Positions 35,369 through 47,066 of a stretch of DNA of 64,000 nucleotides are shown here, piece after piece. The translations under genes and the position numbers were made by a program. Position 1 is the stretch's first letter. Every line of letters starts with the position of its first letter. The stretch comes from Mytilus trossulus (taxonomy: Eukaryota > Mollusca > Bivalvia > Mytilida > Mytilidae): positions 21,801,578 to 21,865,577 of the forward strand of contig NC_086378.1 of the NCBI RefSeq assembly GCF_036588685.1. Reading direction: 5' to 3'. A model generated the notes under the pieces. That model had not been told where the DNA came from. It was given only the letters and a program-made list of their open reading frames with translations, and ran no database searches.

Positions 35369-37316
35369 CCAGATGCTCCGCAGGGCGTAGCTTTATACGA
35401 CCGCAGAGGTTGAACCCTGAACGGTTGGGGCAAGTATGGACACAACATTCAAGCTGGATTCTGCTCTAAATTTGGATTGTGATTAAATAGTTGACACAGC
35501 ATAGGTTTCTGACACAGAATGAATGTATTCAACTGAACTTAAAATGTTTGTTTTCTCTTAGAGCAATTCACTATGCTGTTGAATATTAATCCTCTCAAAA
35601 AAATGTTTGAAGAAATTTTCTTTTTATTTATGAAATTTCAAATGAGAAAAATTGAACCCAATTTTTTAATCACATCCCCCTTTCCCTTATTCCAAAACTA
35701 ATTTCAATTAAAATATTCTAATGGAGTTTGCAACAATTACTACTCATTTAAATACATCATAAAATATTAAGATGTAAAAAAACTGCTTGTTATCACTGAA
35801 TGGTAAAGATTATTTAAATTTATTAGTTGGTAGTAAAAAGTGAATATACATTGTATATTGTATATAACAAAGATTTAAGTTGATTCTGGACAAAGAAAGA
35901 TAACTCCAATTAAAAAAAATTCTTGCAGATATTTCTTGCTTACTATACTGGACAAAGAAAGATAACTCTTAATTAAAAAAAAAATAGCTATTTCACAATA
36001 TTGTGAAATTAGATATTTCTTGCCATTGCACAATACTGTGCAATTGAAAAGACTTGCTATTGCACAATACTTAATATAATAACTTTAGATCCTGATTTGG
36101 ACCAACTTAAAAACTGGGCCCATAATCAAAAATCTAAGTACATGTTTAGATTCAGCATATCAAAGAGGCCCAAGAATTTAATTTTTGTTAAAATCAAACT
36201 TAGTTTAATTTTGGACCCTTTGCACTCTAATTTAGACCAATTTTAAAACTGGACCAAAAATTAAGAATCTACATACACAGTTAGATTTGGCATATCAAAG
36301 AACCCCAATTATTCAATTTTTGATGAAATCAAACAATGTTTAATTTTGGACCTCGATTTGGGCCAACTTGAAAACTGGGCCAATAATCAAAAATCTAAGT
36401 ACATTTTTAGATTCAGCATATCAAAGAACCCCAAGGTTTCAATTTTTGTTAAAATCAAACTAAGTTTAATTTTGGACCCTTTGGACCTTAATGTAGACCA
36501 ATTTGAAAACGGGACCAAAAATTAAGAATCTACATACACAGTTAGATTCGGCATATTAAAGAACCCCAATTATTCAATTTTGATGAAATCAAACAAAGTT
36601 TAATTTTGGACCCTTTGGGCCCCTTTTTCCTTAACTGTTGGGACCAAAACTCCCAAAATCTATACCAACCTTCCTTTTATAGTCATAAACCTTGTGTTAA
36701 AATTTCATAGATTTCTATTTACTTATACTAACGCTATGGTGCGAAAACCAAGAAAAATGCTTATTTGGGTCCCTTTTTGGCCCCTAATTCCTAAACTGTT
36801 GGGACCAAAACTCCCAAAATCAATACTAACCTTTCTTTTGTGGTCATAAACATTGTGTTTTAATTTCATTGATTTCTATTAACTTTAACTAAAGTTATTG
36901 TGCGAAAACCAAGAATAATGCTTATTTGGGCCCTTTTTTGGCCCCTAATTCCTAAACTGTTGAAACCAAAACTCCAAAAATCAATCCCAACCTTTCTTTT
37001 GTGGTCATAAACCTTGTGTCAAAATTTCATAGATTTCTATTAACTTAAACTAAAGTTATAGTGCGAAAACCAAGAAAATGCTTATTTGGGCCCTTTTTGG
37101 CCCCTAATTCCTAAAATGTTGGGACCAAAACACCCAAAATCAATACCAGCCTTCCTTTTATGGTCATAAACCTTGTGTTAAAATTTCATAGATTTCTATT
37201 CACTTTTACTAAAGTTAGAGTGCGAAAACTAAAAGTATTCGGACGACGACGACGACGACGCCAACGTGATAGCAATATACGACGAAAATTTTTTCAAAAT
37301 TTGCGGTCGTATAAAA
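35369..37316 (+). mobile_element. P-type pearl-like repeat, complete copy
   Basis: CCAGATGCTCCGCAGGGCGT and TTTATACGACCGCAGAGG at the start; GACGACGACGACGACGCCAA and TTGCGGTCGTATAAAA at the end. The inner TTATACGACCGCA and terminal TGCGGTCGTATAA are inverted copies. Internal order: palindromic short repeats, ~140-bp repeats, ~160-bp tandem core, ACG microsatellite. No gene. Confidence 0.85.
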
Positions 37317-38985
37317 ACCACCTACATACATCCCAGTATTCTGAAATGAAAAGGACCAGCAAGACTGAGAATCAGAACATGTACATGTATTTATGTTTAC
37401 AATATACTAGAATATCACTACACATTATTCCATCCTTTTTCAATAACTAAACCAAAATGTGAGAGAACAAAAACAATTCCAGGTATAAATAATATTTTTA
37501 TTATCAATCATTTATTCATAATGTTACTGCATGTCAATGATAACTGAGAGTTTTATGATCATTTCCCTGCGACTGATCTGGTACAGTTCAACTAGTATGC
37601 AAATTTCGGTATCTGTACAGCTAAGGATATATACATGTATCAGCGATGGTAACTTGTAATAAATTGCATACAGTGAAAGGGAGATGGCAAGATTCTTCAT
37701 CTTTATTGTGTGTCTCATTCACTGCAAATATCTCAATTTCTTGTGCAATCAGTTTCTCTGTGCCTTTCACTGGTGCTAGAAAAAGAAACAGCATGACAAT
37801 CAAATTTAAGCGTTCATATTTTTTCATTCTCTTTCCATCTTCAGTGTGGATTGAAACTGGAACAAATGTACATGTCTCCTCCATACTGGTACCAACAGCT
37901 GTGCATGGTCGAGGATTACTCTCTTTTTAACTCCATTTGTTAATTTCTACATCTTTTCCTCTTTGGCATTCTAAATTAAAAAAAAAAGATGGAGTTGAAT
38001 AGACTATTTGTCTTACTTGTAAACTTTACTTCCTACATGTATGTCATACAACATTCTGCCGGTTTTTATTATGCTTAATCAGAGACATATATTGTATTAT
38101 ATGTCTCTGGCTAAATTTTGTCATGTACGGACCTTTCAAGCTTGCTATAGGTACACATTTTTGATATGTTTGTCAATTGTTAAACGTGGTACCGTGAACA
38201 TACAATGTAAGTTGCTGACATCAACGTTAACTTTATTTAGTCTCTGCTTCTACATATTTTTCTCATGAGGGTCTAGAAGGGGTTTACAAAAGCATAAAGG
38301 ACTGAAAGTCACAGGACATAAAGTCACAAATTTAGTAGAACAAAAAGTCATAAGACAAAAAAATCCCCAATAATCTTTTGATAATTGTTTGTATATATAA
38401 GAGAAATATCTTTAAAACATATATTCATATTAAAGTTACGAAATGTGTTATTATATTTGAAAAATGAAGATTTATTAAATTTTGATAATACAAAAGAAAG
38501 ACTTATTGGCACCATGAAGCCATTTAAGTGCCAAACCAGTTTGACATTTTGTTTTTTGTAACAATTGTTTGATCATCTTTGATATGTTGTGATAATTTTT
38601 GTATACAAAGTTGGTTTGTATGCAATAGTTCAAGAATAGAAATAAGTGTTTTTTGTTCAAGGAAAATAATCAGAAAAAATGAATTGTGACTTTTTGGCAC
38701 TGTCCTTCATTCATACAAAAGAGTATCGGAATAACTGCATATTTGAAATCAGAGAAGTAAGGACAAGAGGAAACATCATATCAAAATATCAAGACTTGAG
38801 AATGATGGGGTGCTAAAATAAATAAAGAAAAGAGAATGATGGGGAAAATTTACAAAGAAAAGAGAAATAAATTGGGAATGTCTACATATCCATGGTAAGA
38901 CAAATATATGCCCCGCTGATCTTATTTTAACAAGAAAACATTTGGAATAAATACAGGCTCATTAAAATGCATATTTATTCTATAA
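37317..38985. other. No confident gene; one possible secreted-peptide-like frame and a terminal-repeat hairpin
   Basis: The minus-strand frame at 37621-37884 (87 residues) has a hydrophobic stretch LIVMLFLFLAPVKG after MKKYERLN, which could be a signal peptide, but nothing supports expression. A perfect 12-bp-stem hairpin at 38080-38109 joins CAGAGACATATA to its inverse and matches the termini of the 7.8-kb element. Confidence 0.4.
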
Positions 38986-39580
38986 TTTCTAAGTTTTATG
39001 AAAAAAGGTAAGTCCCGCATAGCCGGGTTTGGGTATCAATGTGAACAAAATAAATCACCTTTGATGGTATTTTAAGAAAACACTATTTAATCAAAGTATA
39101 CGAAAATAGTATCATTTTAACAAGATAACAATCGGGAAAAGAATAACACTATGGAGTTGCATGTATAACCGTAAATTTCTAAGTGTTATGAAAAAAAGGT
39201 AGTTCTCGCATAGCTGGATTTGAGTATTAATGTGAAAAATAAATAAATCACCTTTGATGGTATTTTAAGAAAACACTATTTAATCAAAGTATACGAAAAT
39301 AGTATCATTTTAACAAGATAACAATCGGGAAAAGAATAACACTATGGAGTTGCATGTATAACCGTAAATTTCTAAGTTTTATGAAAAAAGGTAGTTCTCG
39401 CATAGCTGGATTTGAGTATTAATGTGAAAAATAAATAAATCACCTTTGATCGTATTTTATGAAAACACTATTTGATCAAAATAAACGATAATAGTATCAT
39501 TTTAACAAGATAACAATCGGGAAAAGAATAACACTATGGAGTTGCATGTATAACCGTAAATTTCTAAGTTTTATGAAAAT
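38986..39580 (+). repeat. ~192-bp tandem repeat, three full units plus partials
   Basis: TTTCTAAGTTTTATGAAAAA recurs at 38986, 39176, 39369 and 39561 (spacing 190, 193, 192). Units share CACCTTTGATGGTATTTTA, AACACTATTTAATCAAAGTA, AACAAGATAACAATCGGGAA and TATGGAGTTGCATGTATAAC with few differences, so the amplification is recent. A decayed partial unit lies upstream from ~38925. Confidence 0.9.
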
Positions 39581-40541
39581 AAAATGGTGGGCCACACCGG
39601 ATCTACAGCATTGAAAGAGGGGAAGCTGAATGGACCGAATTTAAATAGGTCTGCATTGGATTATTATCATCATCTCAGCACATTATAGGATAAACAAATC
39701 GGTGGAACTAGTTAGATGTATCTATTGAATATACTTACATGTTTTAGATGTGAAAGCAATTGACATAAACGAGAAAAAAAATCTGTAAGCGTATCGTCTC
39801 TCTTTACAACAATGGCGGAATTTTCTCATCTCGATCCTCCTTCATCCCAGGTCACATCATAATCCCAAGCACTTCCGGTGGCCAAGTGATTTCATTGGCC
39901 GTTATATAGACTCTACTACGAGTTGCCAATCTCTTGTATTATATTATATGTCTCTGATATTATACATACTGTTTGACAGCATAAGTCTACAACCATAACC
40001 ACTCTGTGCTGGTATTTGAATGGATAAAATCCAGCATTTATTAGTTCTCAATAAAATAAAAAATGATTGAAGGAGAAAAGGAGAAGGGGGGAGTACTCAC
40101 TGCATACATGTAACACACCAAAAACCAGACATGTTGGAGTTTTATAAACTGGGTCATGTCTAGAGGTACATGCAGCTAGGGATAAATAGGAAAAGGATTG
40201 TACATTAAGTTATTGTATGTATGTGTGTTATGATGTTCGATGATAAAAAAAAAGGGGAAAGTATGCCAATGGAATTGTTTTGATTTCAGTCTAGAATAAG
40301 TTTTAGATCCAAATGACGGTATGAAAAGACTCATCGAACCGGAAATTTGATATTTTGCCGAAACTAGTAATGTACAAAGAGGAATAACTCAATTTGTAAA
40401 AATGGATTAAAGGAAAAAAAAGAAATTTAATTGTGGAGTTTGCCTTGATTAACATATGTATAGAATTTATGTAGTTAGATTAGCATTAGATATATATAAT
40501 ATAATTCAGATTGTCTTTGAAATATTATGTACAGATTGTTT

Positions 40542-41237
40542 TTAATAACTTGTAATAGAGTTAGCTGATGATGAGCGAGCTCTCAATGGGACCTCGTTGG
40601 TTACAGGTGTTGACGTCAGTCCTGCTAACGGTCGAAATATGTTTGCGCTGACACTTAAGGACTTAGAACTTTTTGCATAGGCTGGACGTGGTGTTCTAGC
40701 TTGGTGATCAGTCTCTGGGACGTCGGAAGAAATCTTTAGTTTAAGGAACTGAGTAAGGTCTTTCTCAGTTTTAATTTGAAATGTCTGGTCTTTGGTTAAG
40801 TTCCGTACTAGAATTTTCCCATCATGAGTCCAGCAGCTGTTTATGAGCTTGTCGTGTTTCAGTTGTCTTGCTTTTCGAAATAGAGTCGCACGCTTTAATG
40901 TTAGAGCCTCGTTGACATATATTCTTTTTTTAACATTATCTTGCTCATCATTGACCATCTTCAAGTTCTTTTTGTTACTGTACACCAATGCTCTATCTCG
41001 GTATGATATAAAGCGAATTATGATATCTCGACTTTTTCCCTTTTTTCTTTCGCCAATACGATGTGTGCGGCCTATATCACGAAGAGACAATTTTCTGTCA
41101 TGGGGTTTGATTATCATTTCGTTTATGACGGACAGAACTTTAGAGTCTGTATCTTCATCAAAGGTGGCTTTTTCAGGTTCTGGAATACCGCTCATTTTTA
41201 AACAAGTTCTTCTGGAATACTGTTCCATTACTTGCAT
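40542..41237 (-). CDS. LINE ORF1-like protein (RRM-type, nucleic-acid-binding), probably of LINE 2
   Basis: 231 codons. Residues ~4-25 (MEQYSRRTCLKMSGIPE) and the following block with RTHRIGERKKGKSRDIIIRF and YVNEALTLKRATLFRKAR match the RRM-plus-C-terminal core of L1/CR1-type ORF1 proteins, which bind and chaperone the element RNA. The usual N-terminal coiled coil is missing. The frame is open nine codons upstream of the first ATG, to a TAG that sits in TTTTTCTAG, an acceptor-like sequence, so a spliced upstream exon is possible. The C-terminal 60 residues are Ser/Thr/Pro-rich and disordered. It has the same strand and order as LINE 2 ORF2, from which it is separated by the 7.8-kb element. 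Confidence 0.65.
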   Translation of the reverse strand: MQVMEQYSRRTCLKMSGIPEPEKATFDEDTDSKVLSVINEMIIKPHDRKLSLRDIGRTHRIGERKKGKSRDIIIRFISYRDRALVYSNKKNLKMVNDEQDNVKKRIYVNEALTLKRATLFRKARQLKHDKLINSCWTHDGKILVRNLTKDQTFQIKTEKDLTQFLKLKISSDVPETDHQARTPRPAYAKSSKSLSVSANIFRPLAGLTSTPVTNEVPLRARSSSANSITSY

Positions 41238-42103
41238 CAGTATATTGGAATAAACGTCCCTTGACTAGAAAAAAGCGGATTTTGTTAATGAATTTGTAAG
41301 TAATTCTTATATATAATTACTGGTTGAAATAATTGTATTTTACATGTATATAATATTCAGAGTTTTCTTCCAATAGAGATGGACTATTTTTGAGTGTGAA
41401 TTTTGACTCTTGCTCGTAATAGCAAGAGTCTTATTTTACACTGAAAGTCAGAATTTGGGTAAATCACATTTACTGAATTACAATAAGTGGCGTTGTCCGT
41501 ACCATTTACTAGCCTCTAGATATATTTGAAGAATCCCTTCAATTTTAGAGGTATAAATATAGATTAACTGTTGTAGTATTGTATAATTTTGGACCATGCC
41601 ATACATGTCATATGTACATGTATTGCCAAAATTATTAAGTTGTGTAATCCATGTAAAATTTTAGGTATTTGAACAAGACATATGTTCACGCATACATGAG
41701 AACTTGAGCAAATACAATCAGTTTCCAAACACTACGAGCACCCATGAGATCTTAAATTGAGCAAATATGATCACTTACATTTATGAGTAAAATTTGAGCT
41801 AGATCTACTCAAGTGAGTTACATTTTTTTGTAGATATATCAATTTTGAGACTAATTCAAATGGTTATTTGAGCACACATGTATCTATATATACTAATGAG
41901 AGCGATATTGGGATTCTGTATGAGTAAACTTAGCAAATATTTATCATGTTTATAGAGACAAACCTATGAGCGCTATACCATGTACATGTATACCCTGCAT
42001 ATGACTGCAAGAGATATTTTAAAAGTTTTCTGGAACCCCAGATTAAAAGTTGAAGTAACATTGCAAAGGGTTAGTGTATTATTTTATTTTATCAAAATGT
42101 TAT
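41238..42103. other. No gene recognised
   Basis: A+T-rich DNA without TIRs or arrays that I could see. Confidence 0.45.
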
Positions 42104-43245
42104 AATTGAGAATGGAAATGGGGAATGTGTCAAAAAGACAACAACCTGACCAAAGAAAAAAAAACAGCAGAAGGTCACCAACAGGTCTTCAAAGTAGCGA
42201 GAAATTCACGCAACCGGAGGCGTCCTTCAGTTAGCCCCTAATCAAATATAAAATAGTTCAGTGATAATGAACGCCATACTAATTTCCAAATTGTACACAA
42301 GAAACCAAAATTAAAATATTACAAGACTAACAAAGGCCAGAGGCTCCTGACTTGGGACAGGCGCAAAAATCCGGCGGGGTTATGTTAGTGAGATCTCAAC
42401 CCTCTCCCTATACCTCTAGCCAATTTTGAAAAGTAAACGCATAACAATACGCACATTAAAATTCAGTTCAAGAGAAGTCTGAGTCTGATGTCAGAAGATG
42501 TAACCATAGAAAATAAACAAAATGACAATAATACATAAAAAACAAAAGACTACTAGCAGTTAACTGACATGCCAGCTCCAGACTTCAATAAAACTGACTG
42601 AAAGATTATGATTTCATCATATGAATATCAAGCACAATTCTGACTGTTAGGGGTTTAGTATCATACCATCATAACATATATGAGAAGAACATAACCAGTG
42701 TCATGCCAACAACTGTTTTTTGAATAAATGTGTTTAGTTCCAATGCAAAGACCCTATAAGTGAATCGATATTAACGCCAAAATATGCAATCTTTAATGAC
42801 CTGATAACAGTATCGTTACTATATCCCTTCTTAAAAAGTCTATTCAAAGGTTTGTTAGTTTCTGAGGTGAATACTGACACCTGTGTGCTTTATAAAGAAT
42901 ATTTCCATAAAAAATTGGATGTGAAATACCTGAATGTTTAAGAAGTCTGCATGTTGAGCTATATTGGATAAATAATGTACTTCTACCGTTGAAAAAATTG
43001 AGTAAATGTAATGAATAGGTTGTGATATGGAAAACCCTGGTGTAATAATTTTTCAGTAATACATAAATTTCTCTCGTTAAAATCTAAAACATTGTTACAT
43101 TGTATACATACACGAGAGAATAATACAAGTAGATATATAAACACTGTAAGTAGGTGACAAGGGAACTTCACGATCTAAAAATGGATTGTTATCTCTTTTA
43201 TCATAAATTTTAGTATGTTAAATGTTTTATCATAAATTTTAGTAT
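42104..43245 (+). repeat. ~1.1-kb Mytilus interspersed repeat, near full length
   Basis: Starts TAATTGAGAATGGAAATGGG, includes CTTCAAAGTAGCGAGAAATT, AACAAAGGCCAGAGGCTCCT, TAACTGACATGCCAGCTCCA and TTTCTCTCGTTAAAATCTAA, and ends CATAAATTTTAGTATGTTAA, the last ~23 bp duplicated. Fragments occur inverted at 22971-23250 and, in short form, near 46760 and 49023-49082. I recognise it as highly repeated in mussels. No conserved reading frame. Confidence 0.8.
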
Positions 43246-43427
43246 GTTAATTGTTTAAAATGTTTAATGTTTTTGTTTATTTATTATTCTGTGGAAATTT
43301 AAATCTCAAGAATCTTTCTGTGAGTTTGCATGAATAATTCCATGTTCTAATTTGTACCAGAGGCCAGAGTCATGCATAAGTTAACATGGATTTAAAATGT
43401 CCACAATTAAAACCACATGTACATATA

Positions 43428-43490
43428 AAAAAGAAGATGTGGTATGATTGCCAATGACACAACTATCCACAAAAGACCAAAATGACATGT
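43428..43490 (+). repeat. Mytilus SINE-like repeat fragment
   Basis: AAGAAGATGTGGTATGATTG then CCAATGACACAACTATCC: the first ~60 bp of the unit seen at 15217. Confidence 0.8.
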
Positions 43491-43985
43491 ATATATATTC
43501 TAGATAATTCAAACAAAATGTTCAGCAACATTTAACATGTTTAAAGCAACCTTTCTATTTTATTCCCAAACATAATTGTTATTACCTAAACAACCTTGTT
43601 TCAAAGCAGTTTAGATTTCTATCAAATTGGATGAGAATCCAGGAGTTTTAAAAGGGGAGGGGTCTAGCAAGTCAACACTTTGCGTAAAACTATATAAAAA
43701 AAGGACTACGCATTTACCATACATGGAGCTCCTCGAAAAAGCATGCCTTAAGCTCCTTCCTCCCCCCAAAAGTCTGCATTCAGCAATTTTAAACACTCTT
43801 ACGCTGTCTATTCATGTAGCTGTACATTGGAGCCTATGAGATTACAATCTGAGTAGCCATCTGAATCACAGAAAATCAACCTATAAATATTTTCATGTAT
43901 AAATTGATAATTAAATTTCAACCAATTTATACATTTTTTTAAATTTATTTTTGATAATTTTTTGTTCATTAAAAAATATATAGGG

Positions 43986-44093
43986 ACAACAGAGTTGGTG
44001 TATGTGGGTTCGATTCCCACCCTAGGCATTCATTTATATTGGCTGGTGCAAAGCGGGCAGTTAAGCTTAGTGGCCCCACACTGACTCTGTTGT
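43986..44093. repeat. Small inverted-repeat unit with a tRNA T-arm-like hairpin
   Basis: ACAACAGAGT at 43986-43995 and ACTCTGTTGT at 44084-44093 bracket the unit. Inside, GTGGG-TTCGATT-CCCAC (44004-44020) is a perfect T-arm-like stem-loop and box B. No 5' tRNA half or box A is in place, so it is at most a tRNA relic. Confidence 0.45.
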
Positions 44094-44379
44094 TCATATG
44101 TCACTTAAAAGAATCAGGCAGCCTTCTTCAGGTCTTGTCATCTCTATTGTTCTATTTGTAAATCATACACAACAAAACTATGAATAATTGTGAAAATTAT
44201 ACCACAGATAACTATGGTAAAACTTTAATTCTTGTTGGCATAATTAAACTTGGCAGCAATGGCTGCCATCCAAGACCCAAAAAGTTTTATATTGATGAAT
44301 TATATATTTCAGATTTGGATTCTTTTGGTCACAAAACATTTTGGATGGTAGGTTGCTCAGTCTTTAGTTTTCTATGTTG

Positions 44380-46177
44380 TTATACGATCGCAAATTTTGA
44401 AAAAAAAATCGTCGTATATTGCTATCACGTTGGCGTCGTCGTCTGCGTCTTCGTCGGCGTCCGAATACTTTTAGTTTTCGCACTCTAACTTTAGTAAAAG
44501 TGAATAGAAATCTATGAAACTTTAACACAAGGTATATGACCACAAAAGAAAGGTTGGGATTGATTTTGGGAGTTTTGGTTTCAACAGTTTAGGAATTAGG
44601 GGCAAAAAAAGGGCCCAAATAAGCATTATTCTTGGGTTTCGCACAATAACTTTGGTTTAAGTAAATAGAAATCAATGAAATTTAAACACAATGTTTATGA
44701 CCACAAAAGGAAGGTTGGTATCGATTTTGGGAGTTAAGGTCCCAACAGTTTAGGAATTAGGGGCCAAAAAGGGACCCAAATAAGCATTTTTCTTGGTTTT
44801 CGCACCATAACGTTAGTATAAGTAAATAGAAATCTATGAAATTTAAACACAAGGTTTATGACCATAAAAGGAAGGTTGGTATTGATTTTGGGAGTTTTGG
44901 TCCCAACAGTTTAGGAAAAAGGGGCCCAAAGGGTCCAAAATTAAACTTTGTTTGATTTCATCAAAATTGAATAATTGGGGTTCTTTGATATGCAGAATCG
45001 AACTGTGTATGTAGATTCTTAACTTTTAGTCATGTTTTCAAATTGGTCTACATTAAGGTCCAAAGGGTCCAAAATTAAACTTAGTTTGATTTTGACAAAA
45101 AATGAATCGGTTGGGTTCTTTGATATGTTGAATCTAAAAATGTACTTAGATTCTTGATTATTGGCCCAGTTTTCAAGTTGGTCCAAATCTGGGTCCAAAA
45201 TTAAACTTTATTTGATTTCATCAAAAATTGAATAAATGGGGTTCGTTGATATGCCAAATCTAACTGTGTATGTAGATTCTTCATTTTTGGTCCCGTTTTC
45301 AAATTGGCCTACATTAAGGTCCAAAGTGTCCATAATTAAACTAAGTTTGATTTTAACAAAAATTAAATTCTTGGGCCTCTTTGATATGCTGAATCTAAAC
45401 AGGTACTTAGATTTTTGATTATGGGCCCAGTTTTCAAGTTGGTCCAAATCAGGATCTAAAATTATTATATTAAGTATTGTGCAATAGCAAGTCTTTTCAA
45501 TTGCACAGTATTGTGCAATGGCAAGAAATATCTAATTTCACAATATTGTGAAATAGCAAATTTTTTTTTAATTAGAGTTATCTTTCTTTGTCCAGAATAG
45601 TGAGCAAGAAATATCTTATTGCAAGATTTTTTTTTATTTGGAGTTATCTTTCTTTGTCCAGAATCAACTTAAATCTTTGTTATATACAATATACAATGTA
45701 TATTCACTTTTTACTACCAACTGATAAATTTAAATGATCTTTACCATTCAGTGATAACAAGCAGTTTTTTTACATCTTAATATTTTATGATGTATTTAAA
45801 TGAGTAGTTATTGTTGCAAACTCCATTAGAAATTTTAATTGAGATTAGTTTTGGAATAAGGGAAAGGGGGATGTGATTAAAAAATTGGGTTCAATTTTTC
45901 TCATTTGAAATTTCATAAATAAAAAGAAAATTTCTTCAAACATTTTTTTGAGAGGATTAATATTCAACAGCATAGTGAATTGCTCTAAGAGAAAACAAAA
46001 ATTTTAAGTTCATTAGAACACATTCATTCTGTGTCAGAAACCTATGCTGTGTCAACTATTTAATCACAATCCAAATTTAGAGCTGAATCCAGCTTGAATG
46101 TTGTGTCCATACTTGCCCCAACCGTTCAGGGTTCAACCTCTGCGGTCCTATAAAGCTACGCCCTGTGGAGCATCTGG
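44380..46177 (-). mobile_element. P-type pearl-like repeat, complete, inverted
   Basis: Mirror image of 35369-37316: TTATACGATCGCAAATTTTG, then the GTCGTCGTCTGCGTC microsatellite, the ~160-bp core, ~140-bp repeats and palindromic units, ending GCGGTCCTATAAAGCTACGC and GGAGCATCTGG. Minus-strand frame 45208-45447 is a readable stretch of the ~140-bp repeats and not a gene. Confidence 0.85.
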
Positions 46178-47018
46178 TTTTTAGAATAGTGTACTTTTTT
46201 GTCTACATGTCTTTTTTAGTTTAAGTCATGGAATTGTATGTTTATTTTCGGTTTTTGAGTTTGCTGTTCATCTGGTATCTTTAGCTCCAATATTACAATT
46301 TGTCTGTTTTAATATGATTGTCTTAAACCTCTTTATTATAGTTCAGTGAGCATTGGTGAGTGACTATATAGCTACTCGAAGAATTGTTTGCTATGTTGAT
46401 TCTCTATTATAAGTTATATGCGAACTATATTTGTATGTGTGCAACCATATGGTCATAATGCCAATCTAACAGTTCTCATTTGACCACATAATCATTGATA
46501 ATTCACAAAGTTAAGTATCCTAGTTCAAGTCAGTATCTCAGATATGATATATATTTATAGCATAGCAAATAATGTTATATGTACTATATTGCAAATAATG
46601 TTATATGTACTATATTGTAAGGTGAACATATCTGTCGGCAAGTATAATATAAACACCTGTCATTTATCAATAATTCAACACAACTTGAGGTCCTCTGATG
46701 TTCAGTACTTCAGTACTTTGATTTCTTTTGTTGCATCGACTCATTTAACAAAAAGTGTTATTCCCCATTTCCATTCTCAATTTTATTATCAGAGAAATAC
46801 TCGTATGTCTTAAAATGTCAGTATAGCTAACGATAATTTTTATTAATCTACTGTGAGTACATCTACATAGCAATGTGTATGAAAAATAGGGTTATTACAT
46901 TTAGAAGTAGTGTGACAGAATGGAGTTTATTTTCTCGAATCTCCCAACAGAATTGCCTGGTAAATAGGCATGCATATGAAAATTAAAAAATTTCTTTTGC
47001 CATAATTTGAGAAAGAAC

Positions 47019-47020
<2 letters not shown>
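46178..47020. other. No gene; minor repeats
   Basis: A ~27-bp direct duplication ATAATGTTATATGTACTATA occurs at ~46568-46620. GATGTTCAGTACTTCAGTAC near 46698 recurs near 47902. Confidence 0.45.

Positions 47021-47021
<1 letters not shown>

Positions 47022-47064
<43 letters not shown>
47022..47064. repeat. (GA)n microsatellite
   Basis: About 21 uninterrupted GA units. Confidence 0.98.

Positions 47065-47066
<2 letters not shown>

Larger units (their letters stand above)
32153..39957. mobile_element. 7.8-kb TA-flanked TIR element (composite)
   Basis: The left end TCAGAGACATATAATACAAG continues as AGATTGGCAACTCG to 32186. The right end is its inverse at 39919-39957, with a 5-bp indel. TA lies outside both ends (32151-32152, 39958-39959). 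Further in, related blocks recur (GATTTCACTCGGCCA against GAAATCACTTGGCCA; TAGAGTCT). Other copies of the terminal sequence occur at 50953 and 38079, so it is a repeated terminus. No transposase recognised. It contains the splice-like array, a P-type repeat and the 192-bp tandem. That one element spans the whole interval is inference. Confidence 0.55.

Noticed and set aside
37621..37884. 87-residue minus-strand frame with a signal-peptide-like stretch
   Set aside because: No homology recognised, no splice or conservation support; kept only as a note.
40843..41253. 136-residue plus-strand frame
   Set aside because: Antisense shadow of the ORF1-like protein, which has a recognisable family pattern.
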